A stretch of DNA of 64,000 nt, taken from contig NZ_BOMG01000057.1 of assembly GCF_016862075.1 (NCBI RefSeq), forward strand, positions 124,001 through 188,000, in the 5' to 3' direction. A model generated the notes under the pieces. It was not told where the DNA came from. It ran no database searches and saw only the letters and a program-made list of their open reading frames with translations. This DNA comes from Actinoplanes couchii. GTDB lineage: Bacteria; Actinomycetota; Actinomycetes; Mycobacteriales; Micromonosporaceae. Made by a program: the position numbers and the translations under genes. Shown here in pieces: positions 26,301 to 35,054 of the stretch. Within the stretch, counting starts at the first letter, position 1. Every line of letters starts with the position of its first letter.

Positions 26301-27278
26301 GTGTTCACCACCGCCTCCACCGCCGGTCAGAAGATCGGTCAGATGTTCGCGGCGATCCTGCTGTTCGCCGCCGTCGTCGGCCTGATCCTGTTCATCGCCG
26401 GGCGTTTCACCGGCAAGCGCGACCGTGCCATCGCCGCGCTCTACCTGCTACCGACCCTCGTGCTGCTCAGCGTCGGGCTTCTCTACCCGGGTCTGCGCAC
26501 CATCTACCAGTCGTTCCTCGACGCGTCGCTGACGAACTTCGTCGGGCTCGACAACTACAAGACGATCTTCAGTGATCCGGAACAGCTGACGGTTCTGCGC
26601 AACACCGCGTTCTGGGTGCTGCTGACGCCGTTCGTGGCGACCGCGATCGGCCTGCTCTACGCCATCCTGGTGGACCGGGCCCGGGTCGAGTCGTTCGCCA
26701 AGGCGCTGGTCTTCCTGCCGATGTCGATCTCGTTCGTCGCGGCGTCGGTGATCTGGAAGTTCGTCTACGAGTACCGCCCGGACCAGCGCAACGTGCAGCA
26801 GATCGGCCTGCTCAACGAATTCGTCGTGATGTTCGGCGGCAAACCGGTCCAGTTCCTGATCGAGTCGCCGCTCAACACGTTCCTGCTGATCGTGATCCTG
26901 GTGTGGATCCAGGCCGGGTTCGCGATGACCGTGCTGTCCGCGGCGATCAAGGCGATCCCGGACGACATCGTGGAGGCCGCCCGCCTCGACGGCGTCGGCC
27001 CGTGGGGCATGTTCCGCTTCGTCACCCTGCCGGCGATCCGCCCGGCGGTCGTGGTGGTGCTGACCACCATCGCCATCGGCACCCTGAAGGTCTTCGACAT
27101 CGTCCAGACCATGACCGGTGGCCGGTTCGAGACGAGCGTCATCGCCAACGAGTTCTACAGCCAGACCTTCCGCAGCGACAACCGTGGCTTCGGCGCGGCG
27201 CTCGCGGTGGTGCTGTTCATCCTGGTGATCCCGATCGTCGTCTACAACATCCGCCAGCTTCGCCGTTCGGAGGCGTGA
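26301..27278 (+). CDS. aglF: Sugar ABC transporter permease (AglF-like)
   Basis: This 325-residue inner-membrane permease has a GTG start at 26301 after AAGGAGGAA. It has about seven or eight membrane spans, including two at the N-terminus (MFAAILLFAAVVGLILFIAG and ALYLLPTLVLLSVGLLYPG). The EAA loop reads EAARLDGVGPWGMFRFVTLPAIRP and contacts the shared ATPase. It pairs with the next gene, which it overlaps by one base. Confidence 0.88.
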   Translation: MFTTASTAGQKIGQMFAAILLFAAVVGLILFIAGRFTGKRDRAIAALYLLPTLVLLSVGLLYPGLRTIYQSFLDASLTNFVGLDNYKTIFSDPEQLTVLRNTAFWVLLTPFVATAIGLLYAILVDRARVESFAKALVFLPMSISFVAASVIWKFVYEYRPDQRNVQQIGLLNEFVVMFGGKPVQFLIESPLNTFLLIVILVWIQAGFAMTVLSAAIKAIPDDIVEAARLDGVGPWGMFRFVTLPAIRPAVVVVLTTIAIGTLKVFDIVQTMTGGRFETSVIANEFYSQTFRSDNRGFGAALAVVLFILVIPIVVYNIRQLRRSEA

Positions 27279-28195
27279 TGACCACCGCAGCTCCTCTCTC
27301 CACCACGCCGGTGTCGAAGTCGGAAGGCAAGAAGCTGTCCGCGGCCTCGTCGGCGAAGAGCAAGCTCACCTCGCCGTGGGCGTCGCTGGTCGCGATCGTC
27401 ATCGCGGTGCTGTGGACGATCCCCACGTTCGGTCTGCTGGTCTCGTCCTTCCGCCCGGAGGACCAGATCAAGAAGACCGGCTGGTGGACGTTCTTCTCCG
27501 ACCCGACGCTGACGCTGGACAACTACCGGGCCGTCTTCGACGCGGAGAACGGCGTCAACCTGGCGGACTACCTGCTCAACTCGGTGGTCATCACGATCCC
27601 CGCGGTGCTCATCCCGCTCTGCCTCGCCTCGCTCGCGGCGTACGCGTTCGCCTGGATGAACTTCCCGGGGAAGAACTTCCTGTTCATCACGATCTTCGCG
27701 CTGCAGATCGTGCCGCTGCAGGTGACCCTGCTGCCGCTGCTCCAGCTGTTCGTCACGATGGACATCGACGGCACGTTCTGGACGCTGTGGCTGTCGCACT
27801 CGACGTTCGCGCTGCCGCTGGCGATCTACCTCCTGCACAACTTCATCAAGGAGGTGCCGTCCAGCCTGATCGAGGCGGCCCGGATCGACGGCGCCGGGCA
27901 CGTGTCGATCTTCTTCCGGGTGCTGCTGCCGCTGCTCACCCCGGCACTGGCGGCGTTCGGCATCTTCCAGTTCCTCTGGGTCTGGAACGACCTGCTGGTC
28001 GCGCTGACGTTCACCGGCGCCCCGGAGATCTCGCCGATGACGGTGCAGCTGTCCAACCTGAGCGGCACCCGGGGCACGGCCTGGTACCTGCTGTCGGCCG
28101 GCGCCTTCGTCTCGATCGTCATTCCGGTCACGGTGTTCCTGCTCCTGCAGCGCTACTTCGTCCGCGGCCTGCTCGCGGGCAGCGTCAAGGGCTGA
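27278..28195 (+). CDS. aglG: Sugar ABC transporter permease (AglG-like)
   Basis: This 305-residue permease begins at ATG 27278 in an overlap with the aglF stop. After about 40 polar residues come six membrane spans, starting VAIVIAVLWTIPTFGLLVSSF. The EAA loop is EAARIDGAGHVSIFFRVLLPLLTPAL. It completes the importer channel. No ATPase gene follows, so a general sugar ATPase such as MsiK, encoded elsewhere, must drive the system. Confidence 0.88.
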   Translation: MTTAAPLSTTPVSKSEGKKLSAASSAKSKLTSPWASLVAIVIAVLWTIPTFGLLVSSFRPEDQIKKTGWWTFFSDPTLTLDNYRAVFDAENGVNLADYLLNSVVITIPAVLIPLCLASLAAYAFAWMNFPGKNFLFITIFALQIVPLQVTLLPLLQLFVTMDIDGTFWTLWLSHSTFALPLAIYLLHNFIKEVPSSLIEAARIDGAGHVSIFFRVLLPLLTPALAAFGIFQFLWVWNDLLVALTFTGAPEISPMTVQLSNLSGTRGTAWYLLSAGAFVSIVIPVTVFLLLQRYFVRGLLAGSVKG

Positions 28196-28223
28196 CCCCG
28201 CACCTCTCCCCCTGCTCCGCGTG

Positions 28224-28260
28224 AACGGCGGCCGCACCTTCCCGGTGCGGCCGCCGTTTC
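28224..28260. terminator. Bidirectional terminator after aglG
   Basis: A perfect 15-bp stem (28224-28238 with 28244-28258) with a five-base loop TTCCC ends in TTTC. It lies between the importer operon and the convergent MFS gene. Confidence 0.85.
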
Positions 28261-28271
28261 TCGTTCGGGCC

Positions 28272-29714
28272 TCACCCTCTCCGTGCCACCGGGCGCAGCG
28301 CGCGGAACGCGATCAGCGTGCTGGCCGCCAGCAGCAGGGCCGGGATCACGTAGGCGGCGCCCACGGCCGCCGCGAGTTCCGGGCGCAGTGCCTCGCGGGC
28401 CGCGGGTTCCAGGGCGAGCATGCCGCCCACTCCCCCGGCCTCCGGCGCGCGGGCGCTGACCAGCAGGCTCAGGGAGACCGCGACGGCCGCGCCGCCGGTC
28501 GCCGACGCGAGCTGGTTGGCCAGGGTGAGCAGGGTGATGCCGCGCGGGGTCTGGTCGTGGTCCAGGTCCCGGGTCGCGACCGTCATCGCCGGCAGCAGGG
28601 TGGCGCCCGATCCGGCGGCGAGCACCATCGCCGCCGCCACCAGCCACGGATAGCCGGCGTCGGTGGCCATCGCGGTGCCCAGCGCGATCGCCCCGGCCGT
28701 CCCGAGAGTGGTGCCGGTGAGCACGATCCGGCGCGGCGGGATCCGGTCGATCAGCCGGGTGCCGGCCTGGGCGAACACCGCCACCACGACCGCCTGCGGC
28801 AGCACCAGCAGCCCGGCCCGGGCCACCCCGTCGCCGCCGACACCCTGGACGAACAACGGCAGGACCGACATGGTGCCGAAGTACGCCGCCGCGAAGCAGG
28901 CCATCACGCCCAGCCCGGCCCGGAACGGCCGATGTTCCAGCATCCGCAGATCGACGAGCGGCTCCGGCACCCGGCGGGCCCGGCGGACGAAGACGGCGAG
29001 CATCCCGATCCCGGCGGCGAGCAGGCCCAGCCACCCCAGCGAACGCTCCAGCAGGGTGCCGCCCAGCACGACGGCGACCGCCCCGCCGGAGAGCAGGGCC
29101 AGACCGGGCAGGTCGATCGACCGTACGACAGCAAGGGGTTGATCTTTCGGGAGGACCCGGCGGCAGACCGCGAGGGCGAGCAGGCCGATCGGCACGTTGA
29201 TCAGGAAGATCCAGCGCCAGGAACCGGCGTCGGTGAGCCAGCCGGCCAGCGGCGGGCCGAAGACCGGGCCGATCGCCAGCGGCAGCGCCAGCAGGCTCAT
29301 CAGGCGGCCGCGGGCCTCCCGGGGTGTCGCCCGCAGCCCGATGGCCGTGCCGACCGGGGTGAGCAGACCACCGCCGAGGCCCTGGACGAACCGGAAGAAG
29401 GCCAGCGAGACCACGTCCCAGGCCAGTCCGGCGAGCAGGGACAGGACGGTGAACACGATCATCGCGGTGAGGTAGACCCGGCGGGCGCCGAAACGTTCGA
29501 CGGCCCAGCCGGCGAGGGGGATCACCGAGACCAGTCCGAGCAGGTACCCGATGGTCACCCACTGGGCGGCCGGCAGCGAGGTGTGCAGGCCGGCGACGAT
29601 CGCGGGCAGCGCCACCGCGGTCACCGTGGTGTCGACGACGACCAGCAGGCCGCCGAGGGCGATGGTCAGGCCGAGGACGCGGATGCTCCGGCCGGCCAGG
29701 GCGATATCGGTCAT
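28272..29714 (-). CDS. MFS drug exporter, DHA2 (14-helix) family
   Basis: This efflux protein of about 480 residues has some 14 membrane helices. Typical DHA2 motifs are present: LLVVVDTTVTAVALPAIVAGL in helix 1 (motif D1), GWAVERFGARRVYL (motif A) and FRFVQGLGGGLLTPVG (motif B), followed by GPVFGPPLAGWLTD (motif C). It probably expels a cationic or hydrophobic drug. The start is taken as ATG 29714, and a TTG seven codons upstream is possible. No regulator gene is adjacent. Confidence 0.88.
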   Translation of the reverse strand: MTDIALAGRSIRVLGLTIALGGLLVVVDTTVTAVALPAIVAGLHTSLPAAQWVTIGYLLGLVSVIPLAGWAVERFGARRVYLTAMIVFTVLSLLAGLAWDVVSLAFFRFVQGLGGGLLTPVGTAIGLRATPREARGRLMSLLALPLAIGPVFGPPLAGWLTDAGSWRWIFLINVPIGLLALAVCRRVLPKDQPLAVVRSIDLPGLALLSGGAVAVVLGGTLLERSLGWLGLLAAGIGMLAVFVRRARRVPEPLVDLRMLEHRPFRAGLGVMACFAAAYFGTMSVLPLFVQGVGGDGVARAGLLVLPQAVVVAVFAQAGTRLIDRIPPRRIVLTGTTLGTAGAIALGTAMATDAGYPWLVAAAMVLAAGSGATLLPAMTVATRDLDHDQTPRGITLLTLANQLASATGGAAVAVSLSLLVSARAPEAGGVGGMLALEPAAREALRPELAAAVGAAYVIPALLLAASTLIAFRALRPVARRG

Positions 29715-29759
29715 CGGGCCAGCGTCGGTGCTCAACCGCGCTTGAGGTCAAGCAGACGG

Positions 29760-29789
29760 GCCGGCCCCGGGATCGCTCCCGGGACCGGC
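29760..29789 (-). terminator. Terminator after the metzincin gene
   Basis: GCCGG.CCCGGGA pairs with TCCCGGG.CCGGC around a four-base loop, with one mismatch. It lies eight bases past the stop of the minus-strand protease gene. Confidence 0.65.
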
Positions 29790-29796
29790 TACCGGA

Positions 29797-31698
29797 TCAC
29801 GGCTGGCTGCGCGGGCTGTCCGGGGCCAGGGTGTCGATGAACTCGTGCGGCTCGTGCACCTTGCTGCTGCTGCGGGCCTGGTCGGCCTCGGCCTTGAGCG
29901 TCGCCGCGACTCCGGCGGAGTCCACGCCCGGGATCGACCGGACCGTGTCGTAGGCCTTCTCCGCCAGCGCGTACGCCGACCGGTAGTCGTGGGCCGCGAA
30001 AGCCTTGCTCGCGCCGCCCAGCAGCAGGTCGGCAGCCTTCAGCGCGGCCTTGCCCCGGCCCGCCGGGACGGTCGCGGCGAGCCGGTTCGCGGCCTCCCAG
30101 TAGGCGGCGGTCAGGAACCGGTCGCTGTTGTCCCGGTCGAACTGGCTGAAGTCCCAGTTGACGTCGATGTAGGACATCATCGAGTTGTTCTCGTCGCCGG
30201 CGTTGGCGTAGTAGAACTCGCCGGATCCGCCGTAGTCGACGCCGGTGGCGCTGTCGTAGCCGTCGTGCGGGTGGCTCATGCCCAGGTGGTGGCCGACCTC
30301 GTGGATCTGGGTGGTGGTCAGGCCGTAACCGGAGGCGACGATCTCGGGCGAGATGAACGAGAACACGTAGCTCTGGTCGCCGTCGGACCAGTCGTCGTCG
30401 GCGAATCCGAGCGCCGGGCTGCCGATGCCGGCCCCGACCGCGTAGTTGAACAGCGGGATCTCGTAGTCGACCTTCCCCCGGTCGTCGAGGGCGCGGTCCA
30501 GGTTCTCGGTGTTGTAGAGGTACAGGTTCGCCATCGCCGGGAGACCGGTCTCCGGGTAGCAGGACTCCCCGGTGAGGACGCCGAGGTAGCACTGCTCGGC
30601 CTTCGCGTCGTACGGCAGATCCTGGAAGTCCTGGGAGAACCGGTTGCGCCAGCGCAGCTCGGACAGTTCCTGGACGAGCAGCTCCGGAGTGATGTACTCC
30701 TTCGACGCGTCGACGCCGGGCCAGCCCTCGTACGTGTTGTTGTCGATGTCCAGGGTCTTCGGCGGGTTGGCCGTGGGCAGCTCGACCGGGTACAGCGGCG
30801 AGGTGGTGAAGAGCAGGTTCAGCGCCACGTACCGGGTGATCTTCCCGAGGTCGCCGGCGAGCGCGGACGGGGCACGGTAGCCGCCGTTCACGTACTCCCA
30901 GGTCGGCGGCATCCGGTAGTCGGGCACACCGTCACCGTCGACGTCGGCGTTGTCCACGTCGTAGTTCGCGGTCCAGGACTCCGGGCCGGCCGACAGGTCG
31001 TGGAACCAGACCCGCCGGGTGGCGCCCAGACCGGTCTCCTCGTCGTCGGCGGTGGTGCCGCCCCAGGCGATCATCTTGCGGCTGTCCCGCTCGGCGCCGA
31101 AGTCGTAGCCGGTGTCCGGGTCCGGTTCGCCGGTCTTGGTGTACACGTGGTGCCGGAAGTCGGACCGGCCGAACCAGTTCACGAAGAAGACCGTGTTGCG
31201 GCGGGTGTCCACCCCGGACGGCGGGTTGAAGGCCAGCCACTTCTCCACGCTGGGCGCGTCGATCGTGCTGTTGCCAGTGATGTCCAGGACGTTGTTCGCC
31301 TGGTCGTTGTAGGCCTGCTGATACGCCGTCAGCGGGGCCGGTTTCGCCAGCTTGCCGAGCTGCTTGAAGAACCTGTCCTCGTAGCTCTGGTTGGCGTACG
31401 TAAGCCGGTAGTCGTATTTGTAGGTGATGCCCAGTTTCTCGGTCTCGCCGTACCAGAGACGCGACCGGACCACCGGCTCGTAACCGGGCGCCAGCTCGCC
31501 GAGGAAGGCGTTCTTGGCGACCTGCGACGGCTCGTACCCGACGAATACGACGTTGACCGGCACCTTCTCGACGAGGCGCGGCTGGCCGCCCGGCTTCAGA
31601 TAGCTCAGTGACGGCGCGGCGGAGGCGCCGGCCGGGCCCGCTCCGGCGCCGACGAGAACCGCGACGACCGCCACGGCCATAGATCTTCTCCATCCCAT
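29797..31698 (-). CDS. Secreted metzincin-type zinc metalloprotease
   Basis: This 633-residue exported protein starts with a signal peptide (MAVAVVAVLVGAGAGPAGASA). The zinc site HEVGHHLGMSH at 466-476 fits HExxHxxGxxH, and a Met-turn candidate MMSY lies at 507-510 after it, so it is a metzincin. The roughly 430 residues before the zinc site carry Asp-rich loops (VDNADVDGDGVPDYRM) that may bind calcium. The C-terminal 100 residues are helical (KAADLLLGGASKAFAAHDYRSAYALAEKAY). Substrates are unknown. A scavenging or wall-remodelling role is an inference. Confidence 0.85.
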   Translation of the reverse strand: MGWRRSMAVAVVAVLVGAGAGPAGASAAPSLSYLKPGGQPRLVEKVPVNVVFVGYEPSQVAKNAFLGELAPGYEPVVRSRLWYGETEKLGITYKYDYRLTYANQSYEDRFFKQLGKLAKPAPLTAYQQAYNDQANNVLDITGNSTIDAPSVEKWLAFNPPSGVDTRRNTVFFVNWFGRSDFRHHVYTKTGEPDPDTGYDFGAERDSRKMIAWGGTTADDEETGLGATRRVWFHDLSAGPESWTANYDVDNADVDGDGVPDYRMPPTWEYVNGGYRAPSALAGDLGKITRYVALNLLFTTSPLYPVELPTANPPKTLDIDNNTYEGWPGVDASKEYITPELLVQELSELRWRNRFSQDFQDLPYDAKAEQCYLGVLTGESCYPETGLPAMANLYLYNTENLDRALDDRGKVDYEIPLFNYAVGAGIGSPALGFADDDWSDGDQSYVFSFISPEIVASGYGLTTTQIHEVGHHLGMSHPHDGYDSATGVDYGGSGEFYYANAGDENNSMMSYIDVNWDFSQFDRDNSDRFLTAAYWEAANRLAATVPAGRGKAALKAADLLLGGASKAFAAHDYRSAYALAEKAYDTVRSIPGVDSAGVAATLKAEADQARSSSKVHEPHEFIDTLAPDSPRSQP

Positions 31699-31768
31699 GC
31701 GGACACGCTTCCATCAACGACCGCCGATGGGAACCCTCGACGGCTCCACATTGCCTACTCTTTGCCGC

Positions 31769-32527
31769 ATGGCAACAAACGCCCTGGAGATACGGGGATT
31801 ACGTAAAACCTTCGGAACATTCCGCGCAGTGGACGGTGTCGATCTGACCGTCCGGCCGGGAACCTTTCACGGCATCGTCGGGCCCAACGGGGCCGGCAAG
31901 TCCACCACCATCGGCATGGCCGTCGGCCTGATCGTCCCGGACGCCGGGGAGATCCGGATCCTCGGGCACGACGCGGTCCGCGACCGGGCCACCGCACGGA
32001 GCCTGACCGGGGTCCTGCCGGACGGGCTGGACCTGCCGGAACGGCTCACCGGCGCGGAGCTGCTGCGGTACAGCGCCGGGCTCCGCGGACTGTCCCGCAC
32101 CGCCGCGGCCGAGCGGGCCGGGGAGCTGATCGAGGTCCTCGGCATCACCAAGGCCGCCGCGACGCCGCTGGCCGACTGCTCCACCGGCAACCGCAAGAAG
32201 GTCGGCCTGGCCCAGGCGCTGCTGCACGCGCCGCGCCTGCTGGTGCTGGACGAGCCGTTCGAGGCGGTGGACCCGGTGTCGGCGGCGAGCATCCGGCGGG
32301 TGCTGCGGCGCTTCGTCGACAGCGGCGGCACCTGCGTGCTCTCCACCCACTCGATGCTGCTGGTCGAGCAGATGTGCGACGACGTCACCGTGATCCACCA
32401 GGGCACCGTCGTCGCGGCCGGCACGGTCGCCGCGGTGGCCGGCGGCGTCCCCTTGGAGGACCGGTTCGTCGAGCTGGTCGGCGCCGAGACCGGTGGCGCC
32501 GACGGCCTGTCCTGGCTCGTCCGGTGA
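31769..32527 (+). CDS. ABC transporter ATP-binding protein
   Basis: This 252-residue ATPase starts at ATG 31769, divergent from the protease. It has Walker A GPNGAGKSTT, the signature CSTGNRKKVGLAQ in place of the classical LSGGQ, Walker B LLVLDEPFEAVDPVS and the switch His in STHSM. This resembles ATPases of ABC-2 exporters. Its stop overlaps the start of the next gene in a GTGA arrangement, so the two form one transporter. Confidence 0.88.
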   Translation: MATNALEIRGLRKTFGTFRAVDGVDLTVRPGTFHGIVGPNGAGKSTTIGMAVGLIVPDAGEIRILGHDAVRDRATARSLTGVLPDGLDLPERLTGAELLRYSAGLRGLSRTAAAERAGELIEVLGITKAAATPLADCSTGNRKKVGLAQALLHAPRLLVLDEPFEAVDPVSAASIRRVLRRFVDSGGTCVLSTHSMLLVEQMCDDVTVIHQGTVVAAGTVAAVAGGVPLEDRFVELVGAETGGADGLSWLVR

Positions 32528-34329
32528 GCGCCTCGGCCGCTCTCACGCCGTCGCGGATGCGGGCGAGCATGTTCCGTCGCTCGCTGCGCGAGCATCCGGG
32601 TCCGGCGGTGGCCGCGATCGCCGGTCTACTCGCGGCCGGTTGGCTGATTCATTACGCGTCGTACGGCGACCAGCACACGTTGTCGATCCTGGCCGGGACG
32701 TGGGTGCTCGGCTGGCTGGTGCTGCCGCTGATGCTGGGCGCCGGGCGGGGCCGGGTGCGCCCGTCGCACCTGCGCCTGGAGCCGATCGGCAGCCTGCCGG
32801 CAGCGGCCGGGCTGCTGCTCGCCTCAGCGATCGGGATCGGCCCGCTGGTCTCCCTGGTGGCCCTGGCGGCGCTGCCGGTGCACGCGGCCCGCTACGGGGC
32901 GCGCGGGGTGCTGGTGGCCGGGTTCGGGGCCCTGCTGCTGTGGCTGATCGGGCTGATCGGGTCGGCGTTCGCGCTGGAGTCGATCGGGCACGCCGGTGGG
33001 CCGGCCGGGGCGATCCTCACCGGGGTGTTCACCGGCACCGTGATGGGTGTGTTCGGCTCGGTGTGGGCGGTCGCGCCGTGGATCACCTTCCTGCTCGCCG
33101 GAACTCCGGGGCACATCGTGCGGTGGCTGCCGTGGTTCCCGGGGAGCTGGCCGCTGTCCGCGGTGGCCGGGCCGTCCGGGCGCGGGTTCGGGATGATCAT
33201 CGGGCTGGTGGCGATCGTGCTGGTCCTCGGGGCGGCCTACCTGACCCTGGTCCGGCGTACCCTCGCGTCGGGGTCGTCCCGGAGGCCCGGACGGTCGCTG
33301 TCCCCGCGGGCGGGAGTGTGGGGGCCCGGCCCGGTGTGGGCGGTCGCCGGGCGGGAGCTGCGCGCCTGGGGCCGGCATCCGCTGCGCCTGCAGTACCTGG
33401 CGTTCGCCGTCGTCTACGGCACGCTGCTGGCCGGGCTGCCGCTGCTGGCCGGCGCCGATCTGCTGGTGCCGTGGGCCGGGGTGCTCACCGCGTTGTGGGC
33501 GGCGGGCATGTCGGCCGGGCTGGTCGGGCTGGACGGGACCGCGCTGTGGATGCCGTTCGGCACACCGGGCGGCGAGCGGGCCGAGGTGCGCGGGCGGGCG
33601 CTGGCCTGGCTGCTGCTGGTCACGCCGATCGCGGTGCTGCTGACCGTCGCCGGGATGCTCGTCGCGCCCCAGGTGGATCCGCTGCCCGCGCTGGCGGTGC
33701 TGCCCGCCGTGCTGGGAGCGGGTGGCACCGTGCCGGTGTGGGTGTCGCTGCTGCGGGTGCGCCCGGTGCCGGATGTCCGGCATCCCACCTCGGCCGACAA
33801 CCCGACCGACATGATCAGCGTGCTGGTCGCGGTGGGCGGCGGCGTGCTCGCGGCCGCGGCGCCGGTCGCCTGCCTGATCTGGGGGCCGTCCGCACTCGCG
33901 CCGGTGGCCGGGGTGGTCTCCGGCGCGCTGTTGTGGTTCGCCGGCCGGTGGCTGGCCGACGACCGGCTGGCCGGCCGCGGCGCCGAGGTGCTCGCCGCGG
34001 CCGGTCAGCGCACCCGCCCGCCGGAGACGGCGATCCCGCTGACGTGGGACGCCGAGTGGTACCGCCGGAACAAGGCGACCGCGTGGGCGCTGATCCTGCT
34101 GATGGTGGGATGGGTTCCGGTGGTCCCGCAGGGGCTGATGGTGCTGGTCTTCGACATCTCCGGCGGCTGGATCGTGGCCTCGCACCTGACCGGGGGCGCC
34201 CGGACCGGTGTCGCGGTCGCGATGGTCGCCCTCGGCGGTGCGCTGCTGCTGACCGGGCTGGTGCTGTGGGGCCGCCGCCCGTACCCGCTCAGTCCTGGGT
34301 CTTCTCCAGAGGCTCGTACGAGAAGTTGA
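32524..34329 (+). CDS. Large ABC exporter membrane protein
   Basis: This 601-residue membrane protein begins at GTG 32524 and has roughly twelve to fourteen hydrophobic segments in two halves, split by a charged loop around SGSSRRPGRSLSPRAGVWGP. It therefore looks like two fused permease halves (for example GLLAAGWLIHYASYG, ASAIGIGPLVSLVALAALPV, then FAVVYGTLLAGLPLLAG, VLVAVGGGVLAAAAPVACLIWG). It depends on the overlapping ATPase gene. Its last 41 bases overlap the end of the convergent DUF600-like gene. The substrate is unknown. Confidence 0.8.
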   Translation: MSASAALTPSRMRASMFRRSLREHPGPAVAAIAGLLAAGWLIHYASYGDQHTLSILAGTWVLGWLVLPLMLGAGRGRVRPSHLRLEPIGSLPAAAGLLLASAIGIGPLVSLVALAALPVHAARYGARGVLVAGFGALLLWLIGLIGSAFALESIGHAGGPAGAILTGVFTGTVMGVFGSVWAVAPWITFLLAGTPGHIVRWLPWFPGSWPLSAVAGPSGRGFGMIIGLVAIVLVLGAAYLTLVRRTLASGSSRRPGRSLSPRAGVWGPGPVWAVAGRELRAWGRHPLRLQYLAFAVVYGTLLAGLPLLAGADLLVPWAGVLTALWAAGMSAGLVGLDGTALWMPFGTPGGERAEVRGRALAWLLLVTPIAVLLTVAGMLVAPQVDPLPALAVLPAVLGAGGTVPVWVSLLRVRPVPDVRHPTSADNPTDMISVLVAVGGGVLAAAAPVACLIWGPSALAPVAGVVSGALLWFAGRWLADDRLAGRGAEVLAAAGQRTRPPETAIPLTWDAEWYRRNKATAWALILLMVGWVPVVPQGLMVLVFDISGGWIVASHLTGGARTGVAVAMVALGGALLLTGLVLWGRRPYPLSPGSSPEARTRS

Positions 34330-34930
34330 TCTCGAAGGTGTCGTCGCGGCGGACGGTCATGGTGATCCCGTACCAGGGGTCGTCGCCGTCCTCCGTGGTC
34401 GCCTCGAAGAGGTCGATCAGGTAGTCGGCGATGTCGTCGAGCGACTCCGGGGCGTCGTCCCAGTCGATGTGGTACGACGTCCCGTCCTCGCGGTACATCG
34501 TCAGGTCGTGGCTCGACCAGTCCTCGTCCAGCTCACCGTCGAGGACGATCTTGACGGCGTCGTCCGGCAGGACCTCGCGCAGCACCACCGCCAGGCTCTC
34601 GATGATCTCGTCGGTCTCGGAGAGCGGCTCGCCGGCCGAGAAGTCCACCTCGGGTTCGCCGTCGCGGCGCACCGTGACGGTGACGTCGTGCCAGGGGTCG
34701 GAGGCCTCGTCGGCCTCCCACAGCCGGATCAGCAGCGCGCTGATCTCGTCGGCCTGCCCGGGGTGTTCGTCCGGGCCGAGAGTGGTCTCGGCGCCGTCCG
34801 GCCAGACCACGGCGAAGGTGGCGCTGGACCAGCCCTCGTCGGCCTCACCTTCGAGAACGATCTCGGTTGCCCCGGCCGGGAGGATCTCCCGCAGTAGCGA
34901 TGCGATCTTGCTGATGACGTCGTCGCGCAC
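34289..34930 (-). CDS. Tandem-domain DUF600/YezG-like acidic protein
   Basis: This 213-residue acidic protein has two related halves. The first is LLREILPAGATEIVLEGEAD...DPWHDVTVTVRRDGEPEVDF and the second VLREVLPDDAVKIVLDGELD...DPWYGITMTVRRDDTFEINFSYEPLE. The closing F-x-I-x-F-x-Y-E pattern is like the YezG/DUF600 family, whose known members are antitoxins or immunity proteins of polymorphic toxins. No LXG or other toxin gene is nearby. The GTG start at 34930 is chosen to give the family N-terminus. It is possibly an orphan immunity protein; confidence in the gene is higher than in the role. Confidence 0.65.
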   Translation of the reverse strand: MRDDVISKIASLLREILPAGATEIVLEGEADEGWSSATFAVVWPDGAETTLGPDEHPGQADEISALLIRLWEADEASDPWHDVTVTVRRDGEPEVDFSAGEPLSETDEIIESLAVVLREVLPDDAVKIVLDGELDEDWSSHDLTMYREDGTSYHIDWDDAPESLDDIADYLIDLFEATTEDGDDPWYGITMTVRRDDTFEINFSYEPLEKTQD

Positions 34931-34997
34931 GACGCGGGAGCCTATCGATGACGCGCAAGGTCCGGTCGGCGGGGTACACGATCTCCCTCTTCGCAAC

Positions 34998-35037
34998 GGC
35001 CGAGGGCCGCACCCCGTTCCGGGTGCGGCCCCCGGCC
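34998..35037 (-). terminator. Terminator of the Gly/His-tailed secreted protein
   Basis: A 17-bp stem with one mismatch (34998-35014 with 35021-35037), ending in CTTCT, lies just past the stop of the minus-strand gene at 35055. Confidence 0.75.
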
Positions 35038-35054
35038 TTCTCTGGCGCCGGTCT

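Noticed and set aside
28272-29714. Nitrate transporter for the MFS protein
   Set aside because: The motif order and 14 helices fit DHA2 drug exporters. The nitrate signature motifs are only in narK.
29845-31611. A 588-codon plus-strand open frame opposite the metzincin gene
   Set aside because: It has a Val/Gly/Arg-biased composition without domains. The minus-strand protein has a signal peptide and a zinc site.
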